From Candidatus Hydrogenedentota bacterium (lineage in GTDB: Bacteria > Hydrogenedentota > Hydrogenedentia > Hydrogenedentales > SLHB01), in the NCBI GenBank assembly GCA_020849535.1, contig JADLGB010000096.1, forward strand, positions 1-58,100: a DNA stretch of 58,100 nt, in the 5' to 3' direction. The notes under the pieces are model-generated. The model worked only from the letters and a program-made list of their open reading frames with translations, did no database searches and had not been told where the DNA came from. A program made the translations under genes and the position numbers. Positions 34,903 to 43,390 of the stretch are shown here, one piece after another. Within the stretch, counting starts at the first letter, position 1. The number at the start of each line of letters is the position of its first letter.

Positions 34903-35430
34903 CTAACTGCGGGGACGCCCATCGGAAGGGACGGAGACCTCCGATTCCCCTTCGTGGTCGGCCATGTGGAAACCCGATTCGATCCGGTTCTTCTGGGCCA
35001 CAAAGGGCGCCGAAAGCAATGGGGCCACTTCGATTGGCTCCGCCGACTCGCTTGTGACTTGCTGAAACCGCTCGGCGAGCGTGCGGGCCTCGCGCACGAA
35101 AGGTGAGGTAACGCCCAGGACAAACAGCACCACGGCCGCCGCGGCGAGCTTCGTGGCGGCATTCCACCAGTTCTCCGCCCCCCACACACGCGACGAGCGC
35201 GCTGCCGCTTCCTGCTCTTCGATGCGGCGCCAAAGGTCTTCCAGGTTTCCAGCCGAGCCGGGGTGCCGGACTACCGTCTTGCACAGCTCCTGGAGGTTTT
35301 GCAGCTCCTCCAGTTCCTCTTTGCACGCAAAACAGCGTGCCACGTGGACTTCCACACAGATGCGTTCCGTAAAACGCACGTCGTCGTCAATGTAGGCGAC
35401 GAACTTCTCTCGCACTTGTTCGCAGTGCAT
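34903..35430 (-). CDS. Anti-sigma factor with zinc finger (zf-HC2-like)
   Basis: 175 residues. The N-terminal domain has the ZAS pattern: Cys3 in MHCEQVREKFVAYIDDD and H-x3-C-x2-C in HVARCFACKEEL. A single membrane helix lies near residues 92-110 (KLAAAAVVLFVLGV), followed by a ~65-residue extracytoplasmic tail without a known domain. Known role: holds an ECF sigma factor inactive at the membrane until a signal. It is 61 bases downstream of the sigma gene, its presumed target. Confidence 0.9.
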   Translation of the reverse strand: MHCEQVREKFVAYIDDDVRFTERICVEVHVARCFACKEELEELQNLQELCKTVVRHPGSAGNLEDLWRRIEEQEAAARSSRVWGAENWWNAATKLAAAAVVLFVLGVTSPFVREARTLAERFQQVTSESAEPIEVAPLLSAPFVAQKNRIESGFHMADHEGESEVSVPSDGRPRS

Positions 35431-35491
35431 AAGCCGGACTCTCCAGATGATTCGTTATGAAACTGAATAATGCCATCGGGCTCACCACCCT

Positions 35492-36061
35492 CTACAACAC
35501 CAACAAACCCCTCAAGGACTCCCGGAGCTTCTTCACCGCCAACAGCTTTCGTGAACGCACGGTGTTCACCGGGCACTGAAGCACCGCCGCGATCTCCTCC
35601 AACGACAGCCGCTGAATGGTCCGCATGACAAACACCATCCGTTGCTCCTCGGGCAAACCCGCGACCGCTTCCAGGATGCGTTCCTCCAGTTCGGATCGCG
35701 ATGCCATTTCGTCGGGATGCGTCGAAACCGCCGCCGGGAGGTCCGGCCCGTCCGCCTCGACCGACTGCGCGGACCCCAGCCGCCACTGCTTTCCCAGGTA
35801 CCGGCATTTCTCCAGCCAGATATTCCTGGCGAAGGTGAAGAGGTAGGCCGGGAACGACCCCGTGGCCGCGTACTTCCGGCGCAAATGCCATACCCGCGCA
35901 AAGGTCTCGAGACACAAGTCCTCCGCCAACTGCGCGTCGCGGTTCATGCCATAGAAGAAGTCGAGCAACCGGCGCTGATACCTCCGGAAAAGCTCCGCGA
36001 AGGCACACTCGTCCCCCTCTCGGACTTTGAGCATGAGTTCAGTGTCCTGAAGCATTTCCAC
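35492..36061 (-). CDS. ECF-type RNA polymerase sigma factor
   Basis: 189 residues. Region 2 contains ECAFAELFRRYQRRLLDFFY, AEDLCLETFARVW and FPAYLFTFARNIWLEKCRY. Region 4 contains LPEEQRMVFVMRTIQRLSLE, then EIAAVLQCPVNTVRSRKLLA as the helix-turn-helix. Sigma-70 regions 1 and 3 are absent, as in ECF sigmas. Followed by its zinc-finger anti-sigma and then the pseudopilin-assembly operon, all on the minus strand. Control of that operon is the natural inference, but no ECF promoter motif was identified to prove it. Confidence 0.93.
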   Translation of the reverse strand: MEMLQDTELMLKVREGDECAFAELFRRYQRRLLDFFYGMNRDAQLAEDLCLETFARVWHLRRKYAATGSFPAYLFTFARNIWLEKCRYLGKQWRLGSAQSVEADGPDLPAAVSTHPDEMASRSELEERILEAVAGLPEEQRMVFVMRTIQRLSLEEIAAVLQCPVNTVRSRKLLAVKKLRESLRGLLVL

Positions 36062-36470
36062 CGTGTTACGCGCTCCACGTGGCTCTTGTACCCAGTATAT
36101 GCCAGTTTGCGCCCAAAACGATCATTCCGGGCGCAGATCGTCACGTGGCATAAACCGCGAAAACGAAAGGGAATGCGCTGGATGGCCGAGAAGGGACCCC
36201 CAGACCGATACTCCTGGAACCCGTTGGATGGGTCCTGAGATCTCAAATCTGAGATTTCAGCTATGACACGGGGAGACGGCGGATACCTCACTGTAATCGA
36301 TAGGAATTGGCCACCCGGCGAGGCAGCTCTGCGCAGCCTCGGTTCTCAACAACCAAGTCGGGCGCGCTTTTATAGGCGCGGCGGGGGCGCTGCAGACCAA
36401 TCCGTCGGACCCGTCCCCTTCTTCCTCGCGCCTCGGGGGCGCCGTTTCCGGAACGTCCGGCCTCGCCAAG
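36062..36470. other. Intergenic between uppS and the sigma gene, with an imperfect palindrome
   Basis: 409 bases without a convincing gene. On the minus strand a TATACT sits ~55 bases before the sigma gene, without a good -35. An imperfect 26-base palindrome (36235-36260, CTGAGATCTCAAATC centre) is the clearest structure; it may be an operator or part of an intergenic repeat. The right part is GC-rich with a weak hairpin. Confidence 0.45.
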
Positions 36471-37232
36471 TCACTCCAGCCACGCAAGCGCCCCGGCGGG
36501 CACAGCCTCGGTGGCCCCCACGGCTGCCTTGCCCACGCAGCCGAAGCGCCGTTCCCGGCCGCGAAAATCGTCAAGCGCGGACGTGAGGTCTTCCTCACCG
36601 AACTCGGGCCACATCACATCCGTGAAGTGGAGTTCCGCGTATGCGGCCTCCCATAGCAGGAAGTCACTCAGGCGCTTCTCTCCCCCGGTCCGAATCAGCA
36701 GGTCCACATCGGGCGCGGTGCGTTCACCATCCTGCGCGAGCAGCTTTGAAAACGCGGCCTTACTGCGGTCCCTGTCGCGCCGGAAGCGTGCCGCGGCGGA
36801 TAGGATCGCGTCGCGCGAGGAGTAGTTGAAGGCAACGCGCAGCCACAGGGCGGTGCCGCGTGCGGTGCGGGCCTGCGCTTCGCGAATCGCCGTCTGAAGG
36901 TTTGGCGCGATTCCCTGCGTGCACCCCAGCACGGTCACCCTGACTCCCTTTTCCACGCAGCGGTCGGTCTCGGAACGCAGGTAGTCGGCCATCAGTTCCA
37001 TGATGACGCCCACCTCCCGCCGGGGCCGCCGCCAGTTATCCACGGAAAACGCGAACAGGGTCAACACCCCAACGCCCAAGTCGGGGGCGCACTCGACGAC
37101 GCGGCGCACCGCCTTCACCCCTTCGCGGTGGCCAAGGCTGCGAGGCAGGTTCCGTGCGGCGGCCCAGCGGCCGTTCCCGTCCATGATGATGGCGACATGC
37201 AGCGGGAAAGCGGCCGACGAACTGGTATCCAT
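36471..37232 (-). CDS. uppS: Undecaprenyl (or related cis-polyprenyl) diphosphate synthase
   Basis: 253 residues from ATG 37232, with GGAGG seven bases upstream. Family motifs: HVAIIMDGNGRWA with the catalytic Asp, LGHREGVKAVRR, LFAFSVDNWRRP and the C-terminal DLLIRTGGEKRLSDFLLW plus ELHF. It makes the C55 lipid carrier for peptidoglycan and surface polysaccharide from isopentenyl diphosphate. Small deviations from consensus (SVDNW for STENW, RTGGE for RTSGE) keep the charge pattern, so activity is expected. It stands alone here, not next to cdsA/dxr as often found. Confidence 0.95.
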   Translation of the reverse strand: MDTSSSAAFPLHVAIIMDGNGRWAAARNLPRSLGHREGVKAVRRVVECAPDLGVGVLTLFAFSVDNWRRPRREVGVIMELMADYLRSETDRCVEKGVRVTVLGCTQGIAPNLQTAIREAQARTARGTALWLRVAFNYSSRDAILSAAARFRRDRDRSKAAFSKLLAQDGERTAPDVDLLIRTGGEKRLSDFLLWEAAYAELHFTDVMWPEFGEEDLTSALDDFRGRERRFGCVGKAAVGATEAVPAGALAWLE

Positions 37233-37343
37233 ACAGTATCCTCCATGCGCGGGTTCGGTCCGAAAAGTACTCTTCACTACAAAGCCGATGGGCAAAAAAA
37301 GAGAGACCACCCTTCTTCCTACCCGCCGGGAACCAAGCTCATC

Positions 37344-37742
37344 CTATTCATGCTCCTCTTCCCGGACCCGCCGAATCAGCGTCTCCATATGGCTAAGGTA
37401 ACGTTCCAACGCACGCCGCCCTTCTGCTGTCAGGCGGTACTCCGTCTTCGGAACTCGCCCCTGGAAGAACTTCGAGCATTCGACGTAACCGGCCTCTTCC
37501 AGCTTGCGGGCATGCACGCTCAGGTTACCGTCGGTGGTCTTCAGGATGCGCTTCAGCTCGTTGAAACTCAGGGACGCGTTAACCGCCAGCGCGCTCACCA
37601 CGGCCAGCCGCATGCGTTCATGAATGATCCGGTCCAGACTTGTCGCCGTCACCTTCTCTGGTGCGACGCTGGACTCCGTCTGCTTGCGGGCCACGCCCTG
37701 CCCCGTGTCGCGCGTCTCACGCGCTGTGCTGTGTCTAGCCAC
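37344..37742 (-). CDS. Winged-helix regulator (MarR/PadR-like) coupled to a membrane protein
   Basis: 132 residues from GTG 37742, which has GAGG seven bases upstream and overlaps the previous stop by eight bases; an ATG at 37790 is an alternative. Residues ~35-125 form a winged helix: LDRIIHERMRLAVVSALAVN, LSFNELKRIL, recognition helix TDGNLSVHARKLEEAGYV and a wing with KFFQGRVPKTEYRLT. This small family is typically found next to an integral-membrane protein, as here, and may control its own operon. The overlap with the membrane gene implies coupled translation. Confidence 0.85.
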   Translation of the reverse strand: MARHSTARETRDTGQGVARKQTESSVAPEKVTATSLDRIIHERMRLAVVSALAVNASLSFNELKRILKTTDGNLSVHARKLEEAGYVECSKFFQGRVPKTEYRLTAEGRRALERYLSHMETLIRRVREEEHE

Positions 37743-38349
37743 CGTAGCGCCTCGCGATAATGATTCCGAAAACGATGTGAACGACACCAAACCCCGCGGT
37801 CATCATGAGGTCCAGCCAAGCCGTGGGCGCGGCGAAGGCCAATGCCCCCAAGAGCATGAAACAGAATCCCATCACGGGCACGAGCCTCACGCTGAATGCG
37901 CCGCCCGTGACGATGGCCGCGCCGTACAGAATAAGCCAGGTCCCGGGCATCAGGTCGAAATGGCCAAGTTTCAGAAAGACCAGGGTAAGCACAAACCCCG
38001 CCGCGATCGGGGGAATCATCCCCAAGGTGAAACGCCTGCCTGCTCCGGCGAAAAGCGATTCGTTGACTTGCCGCGCCTTCCATGCCATCGTGAGGGCGCC
38101 AATCGTAACCGCGAGGCAAGCGGCCGCCACCCATGCGGCAAGCCACCAGAACGGATTCGGGGCAAGCCAGGCGAGGAGGGCTCCCAAGAACGCGATTCCG
38201 CCCATCGCCACGGTGCCCCAACCCGGAACAGCCGTGAACGAAGTGGACCGTTCCATGGTTTCGCGGATAAACCGCAGATTGTCCATGGCGTGGAGATGGA
38301 GCCCGACCGGCTCATTTTGGGGAGAAGGCGGCATTTTGGTCGCGTTCAT
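37735..38349 (-). CDS. Integral membrane protein co-encoded with a winged-helix regulator
   Basis: 204 residues from ATG 38349. An amphipathic N-terminus (HAMDNLRFIRETMERSTSFT) precedes about six membrane helices, starting GWGTVAMGGIAFLGALLAWL and ending MTAGFGVVHIVFGIIIARR. No catalytic motif. The start codon sits six bases after a consensus -10 box, so the mRNA should begin at or near the ATG (leaderless). The downstream regulator overlaps its stop. Function unknown; a membrane sensor or stress-related partner of the regulator is possible. Confidence 0.8.
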   Translation of the reverse strand: MNATKMPPSPQNEPVGLHLHAMDNLRFIRETMERSTSFTAVPGWGTVAMGGIAFLGALLAWLAPNPFWWLAAWVAAACLAVTIGALTMAWKARQVNESLFAGAGRRFTLGMIPPIAAGFVLTLVFLKLGHFDLMPGTWLILYGAAIVTGGAFSVRLVPVMGFCFMLLGALAFAAPTAWLDLMMTAGFGVVHIVFGIIIARRYGG

Positions 38350-38355
38350 GAGACG

Positions 38356-38384
38356 ACTATAGCACGCGGGGCGGCACTTGTCAA
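38356..38384 (-). promoter_or_regulatory. Consensus sigma-70 promoter producing a leaderless mRNA
   Basis: On the minus strand: TTGACA (38379-38384), 17-base spacer, TATAGT (38356-38361). Only six bases separate the -10 from the ATG at 38349, so transcription should start at the start codon. No ribosome site exists upstream. Confidence 0.85.
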
Positions 38385-38438
38385 GTACTTTATAAAACAA
38401 AGATATGTTTTGATTACATTTCCGGGAGTGCTCTCACT

Positions 38439-39698
38439 ATGACCGTCCTAATCACCAGCATGGCCGTCGCCCTACTCCTATCCGCGGCATGCTCCCTGCT
38501 CGAAGCCGTGCTCTTGAGCCTGACTCCGCTTCACATCGCCGCGCTGGCCGAGCGGTATCCCGTCGCGGCCCGCGCCTGGCAACGGCACAAGACGGAAATT
38601 CAGCGCCCCATTGCCGTCATCCTCATCATCAACACGCTGGCCCACACCGTCGGTGCGACTGTTGCCGGGGCTCAGTTCGAGAGTCTCTTCGGTGCACAGT
38701 GGCTGGCGGTCTTTTCGCTGGTCTTCTCGTTTCTGATCCTGCAGTTCACCGAGATCCTGCCCAAAACGCTTGGGGTGCGGTATAACACGAGCCTCGCCCC
38801 TTTCATTGCCGTCCCCTTGGCGACGACGGTGCGGCTGATGTCCCCCGTGCTCTTCGTGATCCGGTGGATGAATCGCCCTTTCGAAGGCCGCAGAGGTGCG
38901 GACCACCCGCAGTCCGGCGCGCTCGAGGACATCGCCACCATGGCTGGCATGGCGCGGATCAGCAATCTCATCGGGCCGCACGAGGATAACATCATCAAGA
39001 GCGCGGCCCATATCTCCGTCACCAGCGCCGAGGAGGTCATGCTCCCGGTCGATCAGATCACCTTCCTCTCGACTAATCAAACAATGACCGATGCCGTGTT
39101 GACGGCACATTTCGATCCGCACACGCGCTTCCCGATCATCGAAGGCGACGACAAGAATGCGGTCCTCGGTTACGTCAACTTCAAGGAGATGATCTACCGG
39201 GCGCGCACGAATCCGGGAGACCCCAGCCTGCGCGGCATCATCCGGCCTGTCCATTACGTGGCCCCCGAGTCCCCGGCGGCGGAATTGTTGAAAGCCTTTG
39301 TCGAAGAGCACGTGCACATGGCGATTGTGCGTTCGGACGATGGCCGCACCCTGGGGCTGGTGACGATGGAGGACCTCGTCGAAGAACTGGTCGGCGAACT
39401 CGAGGATGAGTTCGACCGCCTGCCACGCATGCTCCACGCGCTCAGCGGCGGCACCTGGATGGTCGGCGGCGGCTTCCCCATCGCGCAATTGGCGGACGCC
39501 CTCGGCGTCACGCTCCCGGAAGCCCAGGGCAGCACCTCGGCGTGGCTCATCGCCCGCATGGGCAGACTGCCCGCCCTCAACGAGGTGCACAAGGAAGGTG
39601 AACTCGAGTTTCTCATCCGCCGTACGCGCCGCGGCAAGATCTTTGAAGTCGCCGTGACCCCGTCCGGCAAGGCCGCAGTAGCCGAATCATTCTATTAA
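38439..39698 (+). CDS. CNNM/CorC-type transport-associated membrane protein (DUF21-CBS-CorC_HlyC)
   Basis: 419 residues, GGGAG before the ATG. Domain order: DUF21 membrane part (about 1-165; LLLSAACSLLEAVLLSLTP, then FTEILPKTLGVRY), two CBS repeats (about 200-320; VMLPVDQITFLSTNQTM and HMAIVRSDDGRTLGLVTMED), and a C-terminal CorC_HlyC domain (about 335-410; GTWMVGGGFPIAQLADALG). Relatives move or regulate magnesium/cobalt; the old name hemolysin is misleading. It is divergent from the leaderless operon, sharing its upstream region. Confidence 0.9.
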   Translation: MTVLITSMAVALLLSAACSLLEAVLLSLTPLHIAALAERYPVAARAWQRHKTEIQRPIAVILIINTLAHTVGATVAGAQFESLFGAQWLAVFSLVFSFLILQFTEILPKTLGVRYNTSLAPFIAVPLATTVRLMSPVLFVIRWMNRPFEGRRGADHPQSGALEDIATMAGMARISNLIGPHEDNIIKSAAHISVTSAEEVMLPVDQITFLSTNQTMTDAVLTAHFDPHTRFPIIEGDDKNAVLGYVNFKEMIYRARTNPGDPSLRGIIRPVHYVAPESPAAELLKAFVEEHVHMAIVRSDDGRTLGLVTMEDLVEELVGELEDEFDRLPRMLHALSGGTWMVGGGFPIAQLADALGVTLPEAQGSTSAWLIARMGRLPALNEVHKEGELEFLIRRTRRGKIFEVAVTPSGKAAVAESFY

Positions 39699-39700
39699 CA

Positions 39701-39726
39701 GAGGTGGCATGGGCATCCTGCCCATG
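39701..39726 (+). repeat. Interspersed palindromic repeat, copy 1
   Basis: GAGGTGGCATGGGCATCC followed by TGCCCATG. Hairpin arms CATGGGCA/TGCCCATG. Member of a family with further copies at 40935, 41094, 47466 and 48796. Confidence 0.8.
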
Positions 39727-39768
39727 TTCTTCTCTCGTCACCCAAAAGCACAAAGGAGCACAGAGTTC

Positions 39769-40860
39769 ATGATGACAGCGCAAGGTCCGCACACGCGTTT
39801 TCAAACCCTACCACCAACAAAGGGCTCCTGTGCAACACGCCGTCTGCCGCATGCGCGCCCCGCACTCATCACGTTGCTGCTATTCCTCCCATTTATCCCA
39901 TCATTCCCATTCCTCCCCTCCGCCTTAGCCCAAGACGCCACCCCCGGCATGGACCACGGCGCCGTCATGGGCGAACGCTTCCGCGTCGTGGTCTCCAGCG
40001 ACATCGGCGGTTCCGACCCCGACGACTATCAATCGATGGTGCATTTCCTCATCTATGCGGACCTCTTCGATGTGGAAGGCCTGATTTCCTCTCCGCCCAA
40101 GCAAGGGCGCGCGGAACACATCCACGCCACCATCGACGCCTACGAGGAGGACTTCCCCAACCTGCGCAAGGCTTCCGAGAAGTATCCAACGCCGGAGCAT
40201 CTTCGCACTCTCGTCAAACAGGGCGCGATCGATCCCGCGCCCGCGGAAGGGTTCAGCCAGCCCACCGAAGGGTCCCGCTGGATCATTGAACGCGCGCACG
40301 CCAGCGACGAGCGGCCCTTGTACGTGCTCGTGTGGGGTTCGATTACGGACGTGGCCCAGGCCGTTCACGACGACCCCACGATCAAGAGCAAGCTGCGCGT
40401 CTATTCGATCGGCTCCTGGAATACCGCAAACGACCGCGCCTCCCGCAACTATTTGTTCAATGAGCATCCCGACCTGTGGTTGATCGAGTCCGACTCAACA
40501 TTCCGCGGGATGTACGTCGGCGGAGACCAGTCCGGTGAGTGGGACAATAAGACTTTCCTCGATCAACACGTCCGTGGACACGGCGCGCTCGGCGATTTCC
40601 TCGTCGAGAAACTCGACGCGATCAAGATGGGCGACTCCCCTTCCGTGCTGTACCTCCTCAAAGGCGACCCGAACGACCCCACCGCTCCCCACTGGGGCGG
40701 CAGCTTCGTCAAGACAGACCACGGCCCCAATTACTGGACCGACTCCCCCGACCCCCAACTCGCCGAAGGCAAATACCCCGGCGCAAAGACGGTCAATATC
40801 TGGCGCGTGGAGTTCCTGAAGGATTGGCAAGAGCGCATGGACAGGGCGTCGGGACGGTAG
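39769..40860 (+). CDS. Secreted DUF1593 protein (nucleoside-hydrolase-like domain)
   Basis: 363 residues from ATG 39769 (39772 equally possible); an open frame reaches back to 39709 but runs through an interspersed repeat. A signal peptide lies near residues 30-55 (ALITLLLFLPFIPSFPFLPS, then ALAQD). The mature part has DUF1593 features: FRVVVSSDIGGSDPDDYQSM with the Asp cluster that binds calcium in nucleoside hydrolases, YVLVWGSITDVAQAV, and a C-terminal WGGSFVKTD segment. The family is widespread in PVC/Bacteroidota polysaccharide degraders; the substrate is unknown. A frameshifted copy of its 3' end lies 300 bases downstream. Confidence 0.88.
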   Translation: MMTAQGPHTRFQTLPPTKGSCATRRLPHARPALITLLLFLPFIPSFPFLPSALAQDATPGMDHGAVMGERFRVVVSSDIGGSDPDDYQSMVHFLIYADLFDVEGLISSPPKQGRAEHIHATIDAYEEDFPNLRKASEKYPTPEHLRTLVKQGAIDPAPAEGFSQPTEGSRWIIERAHASDERPLYVLVWGSITDVAQAVHDDPTIKSKLRVYSIGSWNTANDRASRNYLFNEHPDLWLIESDSTFRGMYVGGDQSGEWDNKTFLDQHVRGHGALGDFLVEKLDAIKMGDSPSVLYLLKGDPNDPTAPHWGGSFVKTDHGPNYWTDSPDPQLAEGKYPGAKTVNIWRVEFLKDWQERMDRASGR

Positions 40861-41035
40861 CAGCGCGACAGAGCCGCAAGCAAACGAGAAGAGTTATCCA
40901 CCGATTTCACCGATTCAAGAGATAGACTCTGAAGAGGTGGCACGGGCATCCCTGCCCGCGATCTTGAATTCAGACCAACATGAAGGCCGAAGAGCAGGGT
41001 CGGACGCGGAGAGAACACAGAGAATCCCTCTCCAG
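40861..41035 (+). repeat. Composite intergenic repeat, left copy
   Basis: Starts CAGCGCGACAGAGCCGCAA, then TCCACCGATTTCACCGAT, the GAGGTGGCACGGGCATCC palindrome and a CGGAGAGAACACAGAGAATC stretch. The same blocks in the same order recur at 47387-47560, on the other side of the four-gene cassette, in the same orientation. Confidence 0.8.
40935..40961 (+). repeat. Interspersed palindromic repeat, copy 2
   Basis: GAGGTGGCACGGGCATCC then CTGCCCGCG; compensating changes in both arms keep the hairpin (CGGGCA/TGCCCG). Confidence 0.75.
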
Positions 41036-41093
41036 CTATTTCTCTGCGTTGCTCTGCTCAATCCGTGTCTCTGCCTTCATACGAATCGAAGAT

Positions 41094-41120
41094 CATGGGC
41101 AAGGATGCCCATGCCACCTC
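41094..41120 (-). repeat. Interspersed palindromic repeat, copy 3 (inverted)
   Basis: Reverse complement of the GAGGTGGCATGGGCATCC family; it faces copy 2 across 130 bases. Confidence 0.8.
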
Positions 41121-41171
41121 ACGCGTTCGCCTCTTGAACCAGTGTAATTGGTCCTCCGCTCCCCCCCCACC

Positions 41172-41293
41172 ACTGGACCGACTCCCTCGACCCCAACTCA
41201 CCGAAGGCAAATACCCCGGCGCAAAGACGGTGAATACCTGGCGCGTGGAGTCCCTGAAGGATTGGCAGGAGCGCATGGACAGGGCCGCGGGAA
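41172..41293 (+). pseudogene. Decayed 3' copy of the DUF1593 gene
   Basis: Matches the last ~120 bases of the gene ending at 40860 (from TGGACCGACTCC to GACAGGGC). It has about eight substitutions and a one-base deletion in a C-run that breaks the frame near its start; several substitutions alter residues. There is no 5' part. Offset from the parent is 439 bases, in the same orientation, with repeat sequence in between. Confidence 0.85.
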
Positions 41294-41469
41294 ACGCGGA
41301 GGGAAAAGCTCTGCCTCCTGAATAGTTGATACTTGCTACTGCAATATGCGCAGTCAGATTGCGATCATGAGTGCGGAGGGAAGGACCAGCACGTAACCAC
41401 CTAATGTTCTCACGTTCTTTGACGCTTATTCGTCATCACCTGTTCTTCCTGGATGTCCTCTTCCCTACT

Positions 41470-42417
41470 CTACCGCTTTCTGCTGGGATTCACCTTGTTA
41501 TCGCGCAGTTCATCCTTGGTCAACCGTATCGGAACCCTACCCAAGCTGGCCGCCTTCACGTAGTTGCGATTCATCCAAAGGACTTCTGTCCGCGCATATG
41601 ATCTGCCTGCAGTGTCCGTCGTATGTGTCTCGATTTTTGACTTCCTCCATCCCGCTTTGTGGGTGAGGATTTCGTCGTATAACTCATTCTGGTACCCACT
41701 GATCAAGAGCATGCATCTCGCCTTCGTGCACTCCTTGAGAAGTTCATCATGGAATCCTCGATCCTTCGCGTCAATCACGTAGCCGTGGTCACGCTTCGTA
41801 AAGTAAGGAGGGTCAAGATAAATCAGTGTTGCAGGTCGGTCTCTGAACATGCCCAAAAGCTCACGGGCATCCCGATTCTCCACTCGAACTCCTCGAAGCC
41901 GTTCAACTACCCTGGCAAGTCTTTCAGGCAGGTTATACCAGCGATTTACGCGTGCCTCTTTGCCTTCGCGGGAGTATGACTGCGAGAAAGAGAAACCGCA
42001 ACAACCCACCCCGGTCGTAGCGTTTACTGTCATCATTGTCGCAACCAGGAAACGACGAGCCTTTTCCAGCGGGTCAAGTCCGCTCTTCGGCGTTCGGGCA
42101 GCTTGAAATTCCTCCCTTGCGTAAGGTGTCAGTGATATGGCTTCACACAAGTCCTTTGAATTGATACGCAGTTGCTCAAAAAGATTAACGATTTCACCGT
42201 CGAGATCATTGATAACTTCGATGGGTGCTGGATCCTTCGCGAGTGTGAGCGCTGCAGAGCCACAGAATCCTTCGACCCAAGCGTTGTGAGGGGGCAACGT
42301 GCCGACGATCTGTCTCGCGAGTCGCAGTTTGGCCCCGTAGTACCCAAAAGGAGCCTTAACCGGTCTTGCATTCAGAGAAGCCTCCTTGTGGGTTGGTGTC
42401 AAATAGGCATCATCCAT
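41470..42417 (-). CDS. DNA adenine methyltransferase, D12 class (cassette gene 4)
   Basis: 315 residues from ATG 42417, with GGAG nine bases upstream; the start lies inside the upstream gene (8-base overlap). Motifs: KAPFGYYGAKLRLARQIV (SAM-site start), WVEGFCGSAALTLAK (motif I), NDLDGEIVNLFEQLR, and the catalytic IYLDPPYFTKRD. The central target-recognition region (NATTGVGCCGFSFSQS) differs from the Dam-type enzyme at 21739-22590, so a different target is likely. In the cassette it is the natural self-protection activity. AT-richer than the housekeeping genes. Confidence 0.9.
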   Translation of the reverse strand: MDDAYLTPTHKEASLNARPVKAPFGYYGAKLRLARQIVGTLPPHNAWVEGFCGSAALTLAKDPAPIEVINDLDGEIVNLFEQLRINSKDLCEAISLTPYAREEFQAARTPKSGLDPLEKARRFLVATMMTVNATTGVGCCGFSFSQSYSREGKEARVNRWYNLPERLARVVERLRGVRVENRDARELLGMFRDRPATLIYLDPPYFTKRDHGYVIDAKDRGFHDELLKECTKARCMLLISGYQNELYDEILTHKAGWRKSKIETHTTDTAGRSYARTEVLWMNRNYVKAASLGRVPIRLTKDELRDNKVNPSRKR

Positions 42418-43390
42418 GCTGCTTAACTCCAAATGCATTGTGCTGTCCCCGCGTGAAACAACGAATTACATCCGATTCAGTGATCCACTCATCTTTAGAT
42501 TGAAGCACTGCTTTGTGCGGATTCGGTATGATATGTATGCATGACACATCAACAGCGCCAGTCGCGCTAATCGGCACGAGGTAAAGAAAGTAAAAGTCTC
42601 CAAGCTTCTTCGCCACAGCGATTTCATTGCGAGTCCAATAGAAGCTCACAGATTCCGTGGACACTGCCTTCACCTCGATGTATCGTGGAATCTTCTCTCG
42701 GACATTCGAGAGACTAATACTACGAATGTCGTAGCCCGCGGCGGCATTGCGCAGAGACACATGGTCTACATAATCTGCTAATCCCATACCAAGGCGGTCT
42801 CTTTCATAACTGACAACCGCCTTCTCAGCCGTGAGGCCAAGTGCATCCTTACAGACCAACGATTCCGCGAATGAGGCGGGTGAGAGATTTCGACCTGCAT
42901 CCACTGCTTGAGCGTAGAGCGAAATATAGTCGCGGGAAACCCGGTGGCGCGACCCTTCATCTGAAAGTTCCACAATTCCAAGTTCCATCAGGAAATTGCG
43001 TACAGCACTCTCGCGGGACCGACAATCCACCGCCGCCTCGTACACAAGATCACCTTCATCAACTCGATATTTTCGCAGATAACGGAAGATCTCCGTTCTA
43101 TATTTATTGTGAACTCTGAGAATGGCTGATAAAAGCCACACGCAACACACCTTTTCGGCATCATCCGGTAAGTCAGTGCTTAGAGAGAGCCCCCCTTCAC
43201 TCCGATTCACAACGCCAACACTGACCAAGAAACCTAGCGCCGCATCAAAACCTTGTCCGCTCCTGGAGAACACCCTCCTGATGTGGGGTTCCGTTCGCAG
43301 CTCGGCTTTCTCCAGCGTCCTGATCACTGTTATGGCGTCCCGAACCGTGACGCCCTCAAAAACACTAGGTGTTTCCAAAGAGTCTCGCAT
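42410..43390 (-). CDS. DUF3883-type PD-(D/E)xK nuclease (cassette gene 3)
   Basis: 326 residues. It overlaps the helicase gene by 26 bases and the methyltransferase gene by eight. The C-terminal ~100 residues match the DUF3883 nuclease-like fold: AAAGYDIRSISL with the first Asp, PRYIEVKAVST with the E-x-K pair, then FYWTRNEIAVAKKL and FYFLYLVPI. The N-terminal ~180 residues are helical (EKAELRTEPHIRRVFSRSG) and may be a winged-helix or interaction region. DUF3883 proteins commonly accompany helicases in defence islands. Nuclease activity is predicted from the motif only. Confidence 0.8.
   Translation of the reverse strand: MRDSLETPSVFEGVTVRDAITVIRTLEKAELRTEPHIRRVFSRSGQGFDAALGFLVSVGVVNRSEGGLSLSTDLPDDAEKVCCVWLLSAILRVHNKYRTEIFRYLRKYRVDEGDLVYEAAVDCRSRESAVRNFLMELGIVELSDEGSRHRVSRDYISLYAQAVDAGRNLSPASFAESLVCKDALGLTAEKAVVSYERDRLGMGLADYVDHVSLRNAAAGYDIRSISLSNVREKIPRYIEVKAVSTESVSFYWTRNEIAVAKKLGDFYFLYLVPISATGAVDVSCIHIIPNPHKAVLQSKDEWITESDVIRCFTRGQHNAFGVKQHG

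Larger units (their letters stand above)
40861..41469. other. Intergenic with composite repeat and 3' pseudogene fragment
   Basis: 609 bases. It holds the left copy of the composite repeat (40861-41035), an inverted copy of the short palindromic repeat (41094-41120) and the decayed DUF1593 tail (41172-41293). No intact gene. Confidence 0.7.
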
